Assembly (NCBI GenBank): GCA_028386065.3
Contig: JAKUCV010000197.1
Location: 198,004-262,003 of the forward strand
Source of the DNA: Turnera subulata
Lineage: Eukaryota; Streptophyta; Magnoliopsida; Malpighiales; Passifloraceae
Direction: 5' to 3'
Length of the DNA stretch: 64,000 nt
Shown: piece by piece, positions 22,336 through 32,289 of the stretch
How the letters are laid out: every line of letters begins with the position of its first letter
How positions within the stretch are numbered: position 1 is the first letter of the stretch
Position numbers and translations under genes: made by a program
Notes under the pieces: generated by a model
What the model was told of the DNA's origin: nothing
Database searches by the model: none
Seen by the model: the letters and a program-made list of their open reading frames with translations, nothing else

Positions 22336-24440
22336 ATGTGATGTAACAATACCTGAATATGGTGGGTCCCTCGGGGAGAGGGCCTTCACAGAGAATGGTG
22401 CAGAAGATATACCAACGTTGATTGATTGAAAGGTGCTGCTTAATGGAAACTCTCATTCCTCCTATCTTTTGGTTGATCAGTTAACACTGGATTAGGATAC
22501 CCTCGTGAGCAATTGTGAGATAGATTAGTAGTCAATTATGTTGATCACAATTTTAATGGGAAATTTTAACCTCAGCACAGCGACTTTATAATATCGACTC
22601 CAATGTCTAAGTTTCCTGTTCTACAGTTAGACTTGAGGCTGGCTTTGTTATCTCTACTTCCCCCTCTGCTCTCTCTTTCTCCTACATTTGAACCCAGCAT
22701 GGAACTAATAGCTCTGACTCTACCTCTTCAAATCACATATTGATATCGGATACGTTTATTGCTATTGTATCAGCAGCTTGTGGCAGCTTTGTGTTTGCCT
22801 GCTATGGACAACCTGTTAGATTATGCTATTGTTGTATATGCGCTGCATACTGTTTCCTGTTCGAATTTGGTTACGACTTCCGTCAGATGTCTACTTTTGT
22901 AACAGGTTATTACTGGATATCTGCTGGCAGGGCCTGTTAGTGGGCCAGGAGGCCTGAGTTTTGTCAGTGAAATGGTTCAAGTATGCTGATTTTACGTCCG
23001 CACTGGACCAGCACTTCTTGTATATTCCATTCATGGACAAATGTTGCTGAAATTGAGAAGTTAGTTGGGTTTAATGTTCCATGCATTTAATATCATCTAG
23101 GCTTTCAAAGGTTTAGTACTTAGTCTAGAATTTGGATTATGTAGCTTACCTGTTGTTATTTTTTGGTTTAAATCTCAAGCCTCATAAAGAAAATTTGTAT
23201 GTGGAATTTACACCAAGCATGCCTTAGTAGCCTGCTTGAGTTTCTGAACCAGAACATGGATCAGGCTTTGATGCGCAAAATCAGTTTTCTATTTCTTGTT
23301 GAATAGAAGATGGACTTGTTTTGAACACTGTGTAACGTTTTCTTTGTCCTCCACTTTAGTCTACTTTTTTTTCCCCCCCTCTGTTTCCTCCACCACTTAC
23401 GACTTTCACTATATGTATTCAATATTCTGAGGGTGGACGCATATCCAGGTTGAACCAGTGGCCCAGTTTGGTGTAATTTTTCTTTTATTTGCATTGGGCT
23501 TGGAATTCTCTGCAACAAAGGTGTGCTCATATTCTCCCTTTAGTTTAAACTTTAAAGTTTCTCCAAATTAAGAATTTGGCTGACTTAGGCTGTAATGCCA
23601 TCTGCTTTTCATGAATCGAAGCTTCGTCTAGCACCAGAAGGTTGCTGTTCCTGGTGGTCTTCTCCAGATTTTCCTGTTTATGTGCTTGTCTGGAGTAACA
23701 TCCCCGGTATGTTGGCCGAATACCTAGTTTCTTTTGATGTATATGGCAACACCCCTTTCCTGTAACCATTTATTTGAAGACGTCTGTATTAATGCATTGC
23801 AATACCATTTTCTTGTACCCATTCACTTGAAGATGTTTGTGTTAATGCTCTGCAATACCTTTTCCTTGTACCCATTTACTTGCAGTTTTGCACTAATGTT
23901 TTTGTGCATACTATGCATCTTCACCTAGATCCCTTAAATGGGATCTTTGGCCTGATGAATTTTTCTGAAAAAAATACAAGGATGCCTTGAATTTCTAGAA
24001 GAGCTTGCATTTGACAAACCATATTTTGATGTTTGGGGATGGTTAGAGTATAGTTTCTTGCTGATTGAATATTTGCAATGTTGATTTATCATTATCTCTA
24101 ACAATGTTCTGAAGACTACTAATCCTGGTCTGAATTTGGGTTGGCTGTGTGTGCGGTGTGCTACTTGCTTGAGATCTTTTTGGGAACAAGTTGAACCAGT
24201 GTCTCAGCTTGGTTGTGTTTTTTCTTTTATTTGCATTGGGGTCGGAGTTCTCTGCAACAAAGGTTTGCTTATATTCTGCCTTTTATTTGAAGTGCCCAAA
24301 TTAAGAATTTAGCTGACTTAGTTTTTCATGAATCAGGCTTGGTCTAGTTCCAGGAGTTGCTTTTCCTGGTGGTCTTCTCCAGATTTTCCAGTTCATGTGC
24401 TTGACTGGAGTAACATCCTCGGTATGTTGGCAGAATACCG

Positions 24441-25296
24441 AGTTTCTTTTGACGTATATGGCAGGACCCCTTTCCTGGAAGACGTCTGTATTAAAGCATT
24501 GCAATACCCTTTTCTTGTACCCATTCACTTGAAGATGTTTGTCTTAATGCTTTGCAATACCTTTTTCTTGTACCCAGTCACTTGCAGTTTTGCATTTCAT
24601 TGAAATGGTACGTGGTATTTTAGATTGATGAATGTTTCTAGCACGTGCCTACTCCGGGTGGTGCGATGCCCAGAGTTGTGGGAAAGATCGACGCTCTTGC
24701 GCCACCATAAACGAGCAATATAAGTTCAATTTTTCCATTGTCTTCTTAAAACTGTTCCCTTAAAGATTTAGTTATTACAATGGGACCTGACAAGGAAGCC
24801 ACTGGCTCAATCCTCAATTCTTCCAATGTGATTCCTGTTGCAAGCAGTTTACGTTTCATGGGTGCAATTTGACATGATCACTACATCAAATCTGAAACAT
24901 TTGTTCTCCCTCTGCCAGGAACAGCCTCTAACCACTCGCAATGTTTTTTTTTAAAAAAAGGGACAAAAACAGTTTGCGTCATGGATGGTTATCTTGAGAC
25001 CTCAGCAATTTTTGGTAGGCTGTTGATTGTGACAAAAATTAGTGCTGCCAACGAGCCAAAGATTAATGCTGCCAACATCATTCTTTTGGTCTTGTTATAA
25101 TGTTTATTTCAGCGTCATAATGTTTATTTCAGCGTCAAGATTGATGACTGTATGCCTTGTGTTCACTCTTGATTTTGATTCAATAATACTACACTGATTG
25201 TTTTTAAAAATTTAATAAAATCTTAGTTTTTATTATCTATTGTGTCCTTTGTTCAATTATAATTCTAATTGTAACTATGTCAAAGATAACAAAAAT
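24441..25296. other. Block tail module
   Basis: Non-coding tail shared by all three blocks (9,440-9,640 in part; 42,310-43,024 in full). It includes 'caagcagtttacgtttca' and a two-fold 20-bp repeat with 'ataatgtttatttcagcgtc' (about 25,099-25,138). No gene is seen. Confidence 0.6.
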
Positions 25297-26251
25297 TGAA
25301 TATGTTTCCTGATGACCTTTTTGTAAAAGAATTTCATTCCACACTTTCTACGATGTTGCCTACATATTCTATATTTGTTGTCCTGTCTTTCCTTGTATTT
25401 TTCATCGATGCAACCCTGTTTTTTTTGGAATGTCTCGAGGATAATCTATGTATAAAACATGTTTGAGGTAGAGGTTTATAGGTGCATCATATATGATGGT
25501 CCTTCACGTACTAATAAGTGTTGGGTTATGTTGTATGGAGGCCCACTTGAGGTAGTGGGGCCCAATAGGTCCACCCATAAGTTGGGTGCTCACCTGTAAC
25601 CCTAGTTGCCTCCTATATATACATGTTGTTCTATGGCACAAATACCAAGAACATAACATACATAGGGTGGCTAGGTTACACCCACATATACCATATACAC
25701 AACTATAGAGAAGAGAGGTTCAGGCCGTGGAGACTACAGGGGTTGCTCCGATACACCGTGACAACCCTTCACGACCGGTAGATCAAGACCTGGACTCCAA
25801 GACCTGTTTGCTTCCGCTGCTAGGACCCCAAGTAGGTGTCCTAGTTTATTTCATTCAGGAGATATATGTTTACCTTCAATAAGGATCTCCACCTTTGTCC
25901 CCATTTGGATGGTAAAGGTTAATTTGGAGGGTAAGGGGTAAATGGTCACGAAAAAATTTGAGGGTAAGGATAAGGTAAAATGGTTGTGGGGAATTTGGAG
26001 GGTAAGGGTAAGGATAAAATATACCCGCGAAGTGGTGAAGTATCTAGAGGAGCAGGATTTGGATTTGGTGAAGGAGGAAGGTCGGATGAGCGGTTAAAGG
26101 AGGGAGTTTGGGGTGCTAAGTTGTCCGGTGATGGAAGAGCTTTGGATTGGTCAAATCTTCGACCCAACCCACCTCAAAGGGGCCCAATTGTCCAACTTTT
26201 GGGAGGATGCATCATTCAACCACCATAGAGGACTACAAAATATAGATATTA
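25297..26251. other. Unique spacer with a possible LTR remnant
   Basis: Outside the duplicated block. From 25,519 ('tgttgggttatg') to about 25,860 the sequence has LTR-like features: a start in TG, a TATA box ('cctatatatac', about 25,613) and a GC-richer transcribed part. I cannot define a matching end or target duplication. From 25,900 there is a short G-rich repeat around 'ggagggtaagg', without a supported gene. Confidence 0.35.
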
Positions 26252-26285
26252 CTAGCGGGTTGCCCGCGCTTCGCTGCGGGTTTAC
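26252..26285 (-). mobile_element. Helitron-like 3' terminus
   Basis: On the minus strand the sequence has a GC-rich stem-loop (arms 'cccgc' and 'gcggg') followed closely by CTAG and then a T. That is the arrangement of a plant Helitron 3' end (hairpin, CTRR, host T). The element would extend to the right from here. I cannot locate its 5' TC end. Confidence 0.5.
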
Positions 26286-27529
26286 AATGATTTATCTGGG
26301 TTTATAATGATTGAGAATTTATAATAGATATGTGTTATCAACTGTTAACTAATTTTACTTGAATGCTTTGACCTATTTAGTTTTTCCGATTGCAAAAATT
26401 ATGACAATAAAAAAATAAAGTAAAAAAGTAGCCCATCAAACAAAGTAATGAGTTTTTTCCAGGATGCCAAATGTAGAAGCTCGTCCAACAACAACAGTAA
26501 TACCAAGCTATTAGGCACATGAAAGAAACAGTTTTGCTACAGTAAAAAATTCTTTCGTACCAGCCACTAATGATGGTTAAATGGTTTATAGCATTCCAGT
26601 TTTTTTTTTTAAAAAAAAGAAATATTACAATGCCAACATAATAGACAATTTTGAAAGGAAAGTGTACACCCTTATTCATAAAAAGTAACTATAATCATCC
26701 TTATTACTAAAGAATACTAACTACTACCAACAAAGATGTGATTTTCATATAATAATCTTAAAAGAAATACAAACTTTATTTTCCGCAAGTTCACTCGTGC
26801 CCAGTAATCTTGTAACGATAGTGCCCAAAATTAATCTGCAATTCATGAGTAGGCCATCTAGTTGGAATTGTTGACGTTGATGCAGCTTTTAGAATTTTCT
26901 TTAGTACCAAATTGAACTAAAATGAATGTGTGAAATACATTAAACAAACAAAATATTCAGGGCAAGGAAAAATAAGAAAAAGCCACATATACATAGAAGC
27001 AAGATGAAACAAAATAAATGTTGAAGGAAACAAACAAATAAAATGTTGCAAGTAAAGGAAACCAACCAATCAATTCAGCATCTAACCAAGTTCGAACCAA
27101 GTTGGGCAACCCCTTATCATGCCAGCATTCCATATCAGGATTGGTAATGGACATCATGAAAAACCTATAAGCACCATATAAGCAGATCAATTATTATTGT
27201 TGAGAGCATCAGATTAAAATATGCAAGTACAATTAGAGAGAAATATAGGTAAAAGTATATAAAAATATTCCTACTCATTTAATATAGTAGACACACCAGC
27301 AATGGATGTGAAGTTACACAAAGTTACACAAATCAATGCTTTGTTTATATAAATATTATCCTGGAACAAAAGATATATAAATATTATCCTTGACATAAAG
27401 ATATGCATTAATCATCATTTAAATTGTCAAATATATTTTTTTTAGACACTAAATTCTCAAATATTAGTACCTCTCGAAAATTCTAGTCTGGTGTAAGAAA
27501 TTTTGTTACATATTGTCAAAGCTGGAGGG
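26286..27529. other. AT-rich spacer, no gene seen
   Basis: A/T-rich sequence with short homopolymer runs. Open stretches exist on the minus strand (26,377-26,679; 26,957-27,190), but their composition is that of AT-rich noise. I see no family resemblance. Confidence 0.5.
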
Positions 27530-27842
27530 AGATGAGTAAGTTTCGCACCTGATGAGAGCTTAGGGACTTGTTTGACCTCCAACTTGTAAGCAATCTCGTC
27601 TAGGAATTCTTAAGCTTCGTAGGCAACATCTTTGAGCTCACCCAACCATTTCTTCACAAAAGGTGAAGTAATCTGCTTCTCCGCCGCATCATCAAGCACT
27701 GCACTGACAGTGTTCAAGGTTGTCTCCAAGTTCTGCAACCGCCTATGACTGAGTTGTCCACCTCGGAAGAATTCCACACCTCAGGAGAAGCCAGCCTTTC
27801 CAGCAAAACATTAAAGAGGGCAGCACCTGCCACCAAAGGGCC
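27530..27842 (-). pseudogene. CNL disease-resistance gene fragment (Rx-type coiled coil)
   Basis: The minus strand reads '[20 protein letters not shown]', then after a shift '[20 protein letters not shown]' and '[16 protein letters not shown]' (stop) 'EFLDEIAYKLE'. This is the order of the N-terminal Rx-type coiled-coil domain of plant CC-NBS-LRR immune receptors, including the conserved DDAEKQ and WL.ELKD regions. A frameshift, an in-frame stop and the absence of any NB-ARC sequence downstream make it a dead fragment. Confidence 0.8.
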
Positions 27843-27849
27843 ATGACTC

Positions 27850-29598
27850 TGTTTCAAGAAAGAAAAAAACTTGAGTGTAAGAATTAGAGAAATACAGGTT
27901 CACAAAAAAGCAAAAAAAAAAAAAAAACGATATGATCGAAGAAATTAGATTGGTTATCAGTAGATTTATTTCAAAAAAAATTGGTTACTGCAGTCTATAA
28001 GGAAGGTTTCTTTTGGGTTTTGTTGAGTGCCTTCTGCAGGAACTGGAGCGGCTGGTGAGGATTTATATAGTTGTGAGCTTAGCTTCTCGTTGTGTAAAGG
28101 AAACTACGTGGAAGGTGGCCTTGCCGGCTGCAGCCCTTGACAATTGCAGTGCCATGTGAAGCCTCACTCGCATACTGTGCTGTTTCCATATATCATTGTG
28201 TAATAATAATACTATTAAGTATTTGCAGGATGATTCGACAAAAAAAAGTATTTGCAGGATGACGGAAGGCAAGTTAAGTAATAAAGTAGAACCACAAAAG
28301 CAATGACATAATTGATAGAGATAGTTAAATGCCTATTAGTGATCAAGATTTTCAAAGCTGGGAAATTCTCACCACCAAACAAAATCTGCTTCTTAAAAGT
28401 GAGAAAAAATCAGGTACCTGTTTGTTCTTCTTCAACCTGTACCTGAAAATAAAGTTTTATTCTTTTTTTTTTGTGAAGCCTGGAAGCAAAAGAGGTGATG
28501 CTGAGAGACAAATTAAAGCAAATGGAGTTATGGGTCTGTTGGCTTTAATAGCAATTACTATGTTGCAGAAGGTTAAGGGGATATTAAAGAAAATAGGTGT
28601 TGGCTGGAGACGAAGTAGTTGACTTTGAGGATTAGAAATTCTTTTCTCGATGCCGAACAGGTGTTAAAAGGCATAGGACAGCTCATTTTTTGTTTCACCA
28701 TTTTTTGCCACCTGTGTGATAACGTTTCATTCATCCAATTCATTAACACTGAACAGGTAACATTCTTCTATTATCACACATTTGGAATCTTGTCATTTTA
28801 AAATACATTTAAAATGATAAAAACAAAGTAAAGTTATTTGAGTAATAAATACTGGAATGATGGATAGAAAATTAATTAAAGACAATCAGGAAATTGTTTA
28901 AGGATAAAGTTGTCATATTAAAAATTTGTGGGGGAAAAGAGTCAAATCAGTTCACTTTAGTCTTCCTCGTTTTAGTATATATAGATAATGTTTCTTGTAT
29001 TAAACTACCAATGTTACAAATCGGACTAATCATATTTTTAATGTACATTTTTCATCCCTACGTTGACGGGATGCTTTTTTAAAAAAAAAAAACATGAGAG
29101 TTTTATTTCTTTGGTTATGCAGCACTTCCTATACTCTTCAACCATATATTGAAAAAAAAAAAATACACCTCAAGTACAAAATTCAAGACTTTTACCAAGA
29201 GCATGAACCACAGTAAGCTTTGGGATATGACCATATCTGCATGTAAGGACTCAGGAACGTACTCCATATTTAGAAGTAAAAACTAGATACTTACAAGTAG
29301 TAAACCATATCAGCCAAACAAGATAACAATGTAGAAGCCTCTGAAAGTTCATCGCTTCCAACAATCATTGCAAACCAGGGAAAAGGGATATTCAAGAAAA
29401 TTATATTCTCCGTCAGCGATCCTGTTCCATAATCAAGGTTATTAAGACCGGACTCGGTGGAAGGGATATTCAAGAAAATTAGGGTCTGAGTTGGGGATTA
29501 GCCAGGATCGGACTGCCATTTGAGAGATGCGTACCACTCGCACCATACTTATGTAGTAAGGATGTGGCACCTAGAATGATGAGTCCTAACAATTTCAT
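27850..29598. other. Spacer, no confident gene
   Basis: AT-rich, with several short direct duplications (for example 'gtatttgcaggatga' twice near 28,215-28,262). A 60-codon open stretch on the minus strand (29,291-29,473) reads 'FLNIPFPWFAMIVGSDELSE' and looks protein-like, but I cannot place it. It may be another captured exon. Confidence 0.4.
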
Positions 29599-29599
29599 T

Positions 29600-29790
29600 G
29601 CAAACTAGATGATGATGAACATAGTTAGGCATCAAGCCGGGTAATTGCAAATCGGGACCCAGAATGATGAGTCTTAACCAATAAATAAGGCTATTGACCA
29701 AAAAAAAAAACCAATAAATAAGGCTGTACCCTCCTCGTATTCCTCCAAAACCACCTTATTCCTGTGGTTGTAAACATAAAAGCCTATAGT
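29600..29790 (-). pseudogene. Decayed DUF295 gene fragment
   Basis: The minus strand reads 'GFYVYNHRNKVVLEEYEEGT' followed by 'ALFIG', then after a disrupted patch a sequence like 'WVPICNYP'. The neighbouring intact gene has 'GFQVYNLRF', 'KVLLKEYNQLNDTALFLG' and 'SVPVCDYPGLMPN' in the same order. A poly-A/T run and a duplicated 'ccaataaataaggct' interrupt it. Same strand as the intact gene, about 370 bp beyond its stop, so probably a tandem duplicate that has decayed. Confidence 0.75.
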
Positions 29791-30155
29791 CCTCTGCATA
29801 ATATTAGCTTAATTGCTAATACAACAACACTACTGCTCTGCACTAAGGTGTCTGATCTGATGGACTGATAATTGCATTTACCTAAGCGTCCCGAAATACA
29901 AGCATGCATTCCTCATCATAAATAAAAAAAAAAAAAAAAACTGCATAAAATTGAGATGGCAGGAAATTGATTAAGATCATAAATAAATAACAGTTGTGGG
30001 AAGGAAACTAAGTAATAACAATGAAGATGATAATATAACACCAGTTGATGGAAACAGAGGAAACAAGATGTAAACAAGATGCAGGCATAATATAAGATAA
30101 CTGAGATTATGGTACCAATTCACTCACTCACACAACATCATCAAATTATCCATTG
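29791..30155. other. 3' flank of the DUF295 gene
   Basis: A/T-rich spacer with a long A-run at about 29,924. No gene. Confidence 0.5.
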
Positions 30156-31619
30156 TTACTGTGGCTTGTTGACCCACATTGGATGGCGTATAATATCCGG
30201 AACCCGGATTTCAAAACTTGGGAAGAAGTGGGTGAAAGCACGATCGACTAGATTATAGATACCAATTTCACGGAGTCCATAGAAATAAACAGAGTTAGGC
30301 ATTAAGCCAGGGTAATCGCAGACAGGAACAGAGAAAGATGAAGCTCTACCAAGGAATAAGGCCGTATCGTTCAGCTGGTTGTATTCCTTGAGCAATACCT
30401 TGTTCTTCTTCTTATCAAATCTCAGATTGTAGACTTGGAAGCCGAGCGTTTTGCCTCTTGCGACATCTCCATATTGTTCATAATGTTGATCTGTATAATG
30501 ATCAGGGTGAATAGATACAAAGCGAAGCACCAAAAGAGGATCACCTTGCTGTGATTCCACAAGGTATTGCAGCCAATAGGACACTCCATATGCCTCCTTT
30601 CCAAGTTTATAGGCCGTATCCAGTTCCAGCCGCGGGGAAGGATCAAGATCAGCAAGACTCTTCCTCCTCAAAGTTGGGGAAGAAGGAGAGTCGTTCATTA
30701 GCTCAAAAGCCTCAATGCGACCACAGTGAGTTAGCGCATAAAAGACCTTGTCTTTCTTGGAATACACCACATGGTGTACGGGGTGTGGCTCCTCGGTGGT
30801 CGTAGCAGTACTACTCCAACGAGTGTCTCCTACCCTGCAGAATGCAAGATCGAGGCCGAGATCACGGCGGAGGCTATGGCGGGGGAGATACAACGCCACG
30901 CAATCCTCGTCCGTGGGGGAAGAAGACAGAGCGAGCTGGCCCTTACAGAATTGACCTCTCATCGTCTGGGGAGGCAATGTTAGTATTCTGCCCATCTCGA
31001 CGAAATGGTAGCGGAAGACGCGCTCAGTTTCCGGTGTAATGGAGAAGACGCTCTCCATCGCCAGCCCTCGAGGAGGCTTGAGGTTGTGGTTGTGTGGATC
31101 GATGGGAAGAGACTGGAGTTTAGGGAGGGTATCCAAAGGAGGGAGGAAGATTCCTGTACTTCTTGGGTTTGGGTGAGATAATGGATTAGCGAGCAACATC
31201 GACCCGTCCTTGTAGGTGTAGTAAGCCACCCAGCCATAGCTGGTGGAGAAAGCAGGGTGAGTGGTGGAGCCCGAGAATCTCTCTTCTGGGTTGTAGGTGA
31301 AGTTGGTGAATTTCCGGGTTACCGGATTGAAAAGTCGGCAACCGGAGATGGAGGGAATCATCAGGACAGGGTAAGATGTGTGCGGTAACGGGAATTCCGA
31401 AGCCTCCAACTCCTCGGCGGGTGGTGGTGCTGCTGCTTTCTTTTGGTGATTCTGATGATCGGAGAGGAAAGGTGGGTGGCTAAAGGAAGATGATAATACC
31501 CCTTCCCCACCCCCTCCCCCTCCCCCTCCCCCCGTTCCTGACAGGGAAGAAAACCTGCAGGGGGCGCCGCCATAAGCTGTCCTCGGCAACTTTCGCAGCA
31601 GAAACGACGAGATTGCCAT
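30156..31619 (-). CDS. DUF295 (KIB-type beta-propeller) protein, organelle-type N-terminus
   Basis: Single-exon frame of 487 residues with no disruption. The first 30 residues ('MAISSFLLRKLPRTAYGG' onward) are rich in Arg, Ser and Ala with no acids, as in a mitochondrial presequence. Then come a run of nine glycines (about residues 31-39) and a Pro/Ala-rich linker. The rest is a beta-propeller-like domain of the DUF295 family, with 'SGCRLFNPVTRKFTNF', 'VVYSKKDKVFYALTHCGRIE', 'LGFQVYNLRF', 'NSVYF' and the closing 'FFPSFEIRVPDIIRHPMWV'. Many DUF295 proteins begin with an F-box; none is visible here. That fits the organellar DUF295 group known in Arabidopsis, whose biochemical role is unclear. 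The start is the first ATG of the frame. A decayed relative lies just downstream. Confidence 0.85.
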   Translation of the reverse strand: MAISSFLLRKLPRTAYGGAPCRFSSLSGTGGGGGGGGGEGVLSSSFSHPPFLSDHQNHQKKAAAPPPAEELEASEFPLPHTSYPVLMIPSISGCRLFNPVTRKFTNFTYNPEERFSGSTTHPAFSTSYGWVAYYTYKDGSMLLANPLSHPNPRSTGIFLPPLDTLPKLQSLPIDPHNHNLKPPRGLAMESVFSITPETERVFRYHFVEMGRILTLPPQTMRGQFCKGQLALSSSPTDEDCVALYLPRHSLRRDLGLDLAFCRVGDTRWSSTATTTEEPHPVHHVVYSKKDKVFYALTHCGRIEAFELMNDSPSSPTLRRKSLADLDPSPRLELDTAYKLGKEAYGVSYWLQYLVESQQGDPLLVLRFVSIHPDHYTDQHYEQYGDVARGKTLGFQVYNLRFDKKKNKVLLKEYNQLNDTALFLGRASSFSVPVCDYPGLMPNSVYFYGLREIGIYNLVDRAFTHFFPSFEIRVPDIIRHPMWVNKPQ

Positions 31620-32049
31620 GGTCAGGAATTGTGGTTTTTGGTTTGCAACTCTCTATACATATCAAATATATGTATACATATATCAGATAAAGTAGAGGAG
31701 AGTATTGCATTGCAAAACTAATTGTTGTTTGGGTGGAATGGAATTGGTCTCAAATTTAGTTGTTTATGTTTAAGACAAATTCGAAAAACAAAATAAAATT
31801 CATCCACTTTAGTAAAAGTAGGCTAAGTATTGCACTACAAAACTAATTGTTATGTTGGGTGAAATTTGTATTGTTTATGTTTAAGACAAAAAAAAAAAAT
31901 TATCCACTTTCTTCTAGGATTAATATCTCTCGACTTAGTATCCTATGGAATAAGAATTATGGTAATTCTTAACACAATAAATCCTATTTTCTGGGTCACT
32001 AGGAAAAAACAATTTAGTTTGCAGAAGTTTTTCGAAACAATTTGCAGCA
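31620..32049. other. 5' flank of the DUF295 gene / left border of block B
   Basis: Promoter region of the minus-strand DUF295 gene. A run of TATA-like sequence ('catatatgtatacatatatc') lies at about 31,665-31,685, some 50-65 bp beyond the start codon. No other gene. Confidence 0.45.
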
Positions 32050-32289
32050 ATTCATGCACGCATGAAACACTATCTCCGGCAAGCTAGCACTAATGAGGCT
32101 GACCACCTACCGGTATGTCATGGTTAATATATGTTTGAACAACCCAAGTTTGGTATGTCATGCTTATGATGAACAAACCAAGCAGTTAGCACGAGTGACT
32201 CAAGCTAATATAAGAACCGATTAAACCACTATGGAAACTGAAATATTGTGGTTGCAACCAAGAAGCATATAATAGGACCGAAGTAAACA

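Larger units (their letters stand above)
20699..22390. mobile_element. SINE-derived inverted-repeat element inserted in the KEA remnant
   Basis: Flanked by the 5-bp duplication 'gagaa' (20,694-20,698 and 22,391-22,395). The paralogous block has a single 'gagaa' and no insert (40,532-40,536). The termini are inverted: 'tgtgaaggccctctccccga' at the left and its reverse complement at the right. The left end has two head-to-tail units of about 185 bp (20,699-20,877; 20,884-21,061) on the minus strand and one on the plus strand (21,050-21,160). Units carry tRNA-like promoter boxes: an A-box-like 'gaattggtgaaggtgc' and a B-box 'gttcgaatcc' (21,112-21,121). The interior is AT-rich and interrupted by the N gap, so the true length is unknown. 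Confidence 0.65.
20463..24440 (+). pseudogene. KEA4/5/6-type K+/H+ antiporter, N-terminal exons, copy A
   Basis: Exons in native order with intron-sized gaps. About 20,465-20,530: 'LETVAGVRSKKNDAKKEEK'. About 20,660-20,698 continuing at 22,396-22,430 across an insertion: 'NLDSEN' then 'GAEDIPTLID' and a stop. About 22,590-22,652: 'ISTPMSKFPVLQLDLRL'. 22,741-22,815: 'AIVSAACGSFVFAC' and 'GQPV'. 22,903-22,976: 'GPGGLSFVSEMVQ'. 23,446-23,522: 'VAQFGVIFLLFAL'. 23,610-23,710: 'GLLQIFLFMCL'-type. The last two exons are repeated at 24,187-24,265 and 24,335-24,430. KEA4-6 are endomembrane K+/H+ antiporters; here only the first part is present, with stops and shifts, so it is a pseudogene. Confidence 0.75.
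10022..25296. repeat. Chimeric duplicated block, copy A2 (~15.3 kb)
   Basis: Matches 32,050-43,024 in order and orientation. Both begin at 'attcatgcacgcatg' and end at 'atgtcaaagata', after which the two sequences diverge. Order: C2H2-like pseudogene, NLE fragments, 255-bp repeats, KEA exon pairs, F-box-like fragment, NLE 5' exons, KEA exons, tail module. Compared with block B it has extra sequence at about 14,760-16,900 and the SINE-derived insertion. It lacks about 205 bp present at 33,408-33,612. Confidence 0.85.

Noticed and set aside
21465..22456. Long open frames of 250-300 residues across the N run, both strands
   Set aside because: They are an artefact of translating N as X; only a few real codons exist at each end.
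10022..25296. The chimeric block as a simple Helitron or Pack-MULE
   Set aside because: The borders show neither TC/CTRR with hairpin nor inverted ends with a target duplication. I keep it as a duplicated block of unknown mechanism.
25946..26228. Overlapping 73- and 82-residue frames around 26,000-26,200
   Set aside because: Low-complexity G-rich repeat, no domain, no splice signals that make sense.
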